Assembly (NCBI GenBank): GCA_947505025.1
Contig: CANNIJ010000074.1
Coordinates: 1 to 7,656, forward strand
DNA: 7,656 bases
Direction of reading: 5' to 3'
Source of the DNA: Legionellaceae bacterium
Lineage (GTDB): Bacteria > Pseudomonadota > Gammaproteobacteria > Legionellales > Legionellaceae
Positions 5,940 to 7,656 of this stretch are shown here, piece by piece; position 1 is the stretch's first letter, and every line of letters starts with the position of its first letter. The position numbers and the translations under genes are program-made. The notes below the pieces were generated by a model. That model was not told the DNA's origin. It made no database searches and saw only the letters and a program-made list of their open reading frames with translations.

Positions 5940-6733
5940 TTCTCGCATTTTTTTTCAAGCTGTTCTTGCATCCAGCTCATTAATGTCACCGAAACAATGA
6001 TATTGCTACTTCTGGCTGCAGTACCGCTGAAGAAACCCGAACAACCTTTATGATTATAAATATTTTTTGCAGTTTTAAAGAAACCTATATTTTTATGATG
6101 GCTGGATTGTTGGATAGTTTTGATAGTGTCAGCCGGTTGCGAAATTAAGGTTGCACCAATCCCAGAGATAGTGCCAGAGATCAATGATGCTATGGTATCA
6201 TTGATACAGTAAGGCAAAATTTCTTTTTTAAGCTCAGGAGTAATACTGATAAAAAAGACACTAAAACCACCTTCACGCAAAGCAGTAGCAGTTTGTCCTG
6301 AAAAAAAACTACTGATACCGTGCTGTTTGAATTGCTGGCTAGTCACCGCCGCAAAGTAATGGTTCACTGCCTGTCCCTGCAAAGTCATCACGCGCTCTAC
6401 GGGACAACTAACCAAAGATGACGCTACCCCAGCAGCAAATGAAGCATTAATGGATTGGATATAAGTTGGTTGTTCGGAATAAAAGTGTTTTTTGATCCAA
6501 TAGTTAGTGCCGAGTTGCACAGCTGTAGTAGGCATAAAGCCTGCAGCATTGGTTGTAAATCCTTTGAATAAATGTTTTGGATGATAATTTATTGGTGATC
6601 CCTGTTGGATTTTTGTTTTTATAGTCCAGAGAGGGTGTGTAATGCAGGTTTCCACAAATCCAGTCAAGCTACCGATTAAAACACTTTGGGTTGCTGTAAT
6701 GTTTGATTTTCGTGGTTTATTCTCATCCGGCAT
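5915..6733 (-). CDS. mitochondrial carrier (SLC25) family protein, LncP-like candidate Dot/Icm effector
   Basis: This 272-residue protein has the three-repeat, six-helix build of mitochondrial inner-membrane carriers. Each repeat carries the PxxxxK/R-type signature: PLWTIK at 34-39, PVERVM at 111-116 and PADTIK at 200-205. Later FxG turns appear as FKG (56-58), FFSG (143-146) and FFSG (234-237). Two signatures deviate: Trp replaces the acidic residue in repeat 1, a change also known in FAD/folate and pyrimidine carriers, and Met replaces the basic residue in repeat 2. Bacteria have no native carriers of this family; L. pneumophila LncP is a Dot/Icm effector that enters host mitochondria and transports ATP. 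Here the C-terminus (MQEQLEKKCENQGSDLSP) has Leu at -3 and glutamates at -9, -13 and -16, as in many Dot/Icm substrates. Orthology to LncP and substrate are unproven. The ATG at 6733 has only a weak ribosome site. Confidence 0.9.
   Translation of the reverse strand: MPDENKPRKSNITATQSVLIGSLTGFVETCITHPLWTIKTKIQQGSPINYHPKHLFKGFTTNAAGFMPTTAVQLGTNYWIKKHFYSEQPTYIQSINASFAAGVASSLVSCPVERVMTLQGQAVNHYFAAVTSQQFKQHGISSFFSGQTATALREGGFSVFFISITPELKKEILPYCINDTIASLISGTISGIGATLISQPADTIKTIQQSSHHKNIGFFKTAKNIYNHKGCSGFFSGTAARSSNIIVSVTLMSWMQEQLEKKCENQGSDLSP
5920..5955 (+). terminator. probable intrinsic terminator after ygfX
   Basis: GAGACAAG (5920-5927) can pair with CTTG (5935-5938) and TCTC (5941-5944) around a 7-base loop, leaving a two-base bulge. 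A run of eight T (5948-5955) follows after three bases. The ygfX stop lies inside the stem. On the minus strand the T-run encodes the Lys-Lys pair near the carrier's C-terminus, so this segment serves both genes. The stem is modest and has a bulge, hence moderate confidence. Confidence 0.45.
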
Positions 6734-6772
6734 AATAAGCTCGATGTTTGTTTAATAGATGCTATGCGCCAG

Positions 6773-6800
6773 ATAATAGCATATCGCTTGTATTCAGCAA
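6773..6800 (-). promoter_or_regulatory. predicted promoter of the mitochondrial carrier gene
   Basis: On the minus strand TTGCTG (6800-6795) and TATTAT (6778-6773) are 16 bases apart, with 4/6 and 5/6 consensus matches. The leader would be about 33 bases. It lies within the 142-base gap behind the C26 gene, so the carrier can be transcribed on its own. I saw no convincing PmrA or CpxR site. Confidence 0.4.
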
Positions 6801-6875
6801 CTGTTCTGTATCATGGCTTGGCTCTTTAGGAAATCGATGCCAATATTTTTTGTCTAAAAAAGTAGTGGCATTATA

Positions 6876-7656
6876 TTAACAAACTATCGTATTTTTCATC
6901 CCATTGTCTTGCGTGTCTATGGGTTTGTTTGCTTTAAAGAATGCCGCGCGTTTGTGTAAATTGGCTTGCCAAAGATCTTTAAATTCACTGTTCAATTTTC
7001 TGCGATTTAAATATGTTAATCCGGCCTCTTGTATGACTTTAAATATTCCTTGATGTGGTTTTGAAGTAGTTTGATCTGGATTAAATGCTTCGGGATGCCA
7101 TTGAACAGCAATCATGGGCACTCCATGGATGGTTTCAAACCCTTCGGCGCATTCATCTGGATTTGTTTGAGTTCCTTGGCGTGAATTTGGCGCAAGATTG
7201 TTATCTTTTACGCTATAAGCATTCACTTGAATGTTTTTACTGATAAGTTTTGACTGTGGGTTAATTGCTTTCCAATGGGTGCTGTTTACGGGTATATTTT
7301 GGATTGCTTCCGGATGTTTAGACATAGCTTTTGCTAATAGGGTGTCTTCTTTAGGACGAACTCGATGCAACATTTTATTATTACAAACCTCGGCACTACC
7401 CGTACTTAATCTGGGCATTCCACCGCCATAATTATGATCATTTACCTGATTTAGGTCGCCGCCATAAGCTTGCCATAAAGTCCATGATCCAGCACAAACG
7501 GCTAAAATAGGTTGTCCGCGATATATGGCTTTTCTGATTAATAATGCTTCATTGCTCAGGCGCGCAGCGTGTGTAGATGAGTTTTGCTTGTCGGATTCTC
7601 GGCTATAGCCTGGAATAAAAATAAAGGCGGCATCGATACCATAATCATTTGCTTGC
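6876..7656 (-). CDS. class I glutamine amidotransferase / peptidase C26 family protein (5' end outside window)
   Basis: The frame is open to the right edge, so 259 C-terminal residues are visible and the start is missing. An internal ATG at 7418 is not the start, because the catalytic Cys lies upstream of it. The triad of gamma-glutamyl hydrolase-like amidotransferases is present: nucleophile Cys in AVCAGSW (Cys codon 7494-7496), and His and Glu in VQWHPE (codons 7095-7097 and 7089-7091). HRV and VNSTHW match the family's HxV and VNSxHH blocks. PuuD-type relatives hydrolyse gamma-glutamyl-GABA or similar gamma-glutamyl compounds, but the substrate here is unknown. About 45 residues after the usual end of the domain form a basic, polar tail ending in Cys. 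The elbow has Ala-Gly-Ser-Trp rather than Arg-Gly-x-Gln, so this is a divergent member. It lies on the same strand as the carrier gene, 142 bases upstream of it. Confidence 0.88.
   Translation of the reverse strand, partial: QANDYGIDAAFIFIPGYSRESDKQNSSTHAARLSNEALLIRKAIYRGQPILAVCAGSWTLWQAYGGDLNQVNDHNYGGGMPRLSTGSAEVCNNKMLHRVRPKEDTLLAKAMSKHPEAIQNIPVNSTHWKAINPQSKLISKNIQVNAYSVKDNNLAPNSRQGTQTNPDECAEGFETIHGVPMIAVQWHPEAFNPDQTTSKPHQGIFKVIQEAGLTYLNRRKLNSEFKDLWQANLHKRAAFFKANKPIDTQDNGMKNTIVC

Noticed and set aside
7231..7431. Plus-strand 66-residue frame
   Set aside because: Antisense to the C26 amidotransferase, whose catalytic motifs confirm the minus-strand frame.

Overview
The window looks like chromosomal DNA of a Legionella-type gammaproteobacterium (order Legionellales). 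The reasons are an AT-rich base composition, a gammaproteobacterial sdhE-ygfX pair, a short-Q-loop cytochrome bd oxidase, and above all an intact mitochondrial carrier (SLC25) gene. Such carriers are eukaryotic; among bacteria the well-known example is the Legionella pneumophila Dot/Icm effector LncP. The genus is inferred from the sequence alone, and the species cannot be fixed.

Layout, left to right. Positions 1-294 are non-coding and hold a degenerate copy of a dispersed repeat and an 11-bp inverted repeat. Positions 295-1212 (+) encode a TIGR01777/YfcH-type epimerase-like protein with a DUF1731 tail. Positions 1213-1505 hold a second, better preserved repeat copy with a perfect GC-rich hairpin, then an extended -10 promoter and a leader with two mutually exclusive hairpins. 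Positions 1506-1760 (+) encode a small exported protein with a cold-shock (OB-fold) domain. After 300 non-coding bases comes an atypical SDR (2061-2759, +) whose catalytic Tyr is replaced. Positions 2841-5200 (+) encode the two subunits of a CioAB/CydAB quinol oxidase, overlapping by one base. Positions 5291-5939 (+) carry sdhE (SDH flavinylation factor) and ygfX, which overlap.

The strand then switches. On the minus strand lie the mitochondrial carrier gene (5915-6733), whose 3' end overlaps ygfX by 25 bases, and a class I glutamine amidotransferase / peptidase C26 protein (6876 to beyond 7656) that is cut by the window edge.

The plus-strand middle is respiratory housekeeping: terminal oxidase plus complex II maturation. 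The most notable gene is the mitochondrial carrier. Its C-terminus (Leu at -3, glutamates at -9, -13 and -16) fits known features of Dot/Icm translocation signals, so it is a candidate effector acting on host mitochondria. No tRNA, rRNA, CRISPR array, transposase or clearly novel multi-gene system was seen.
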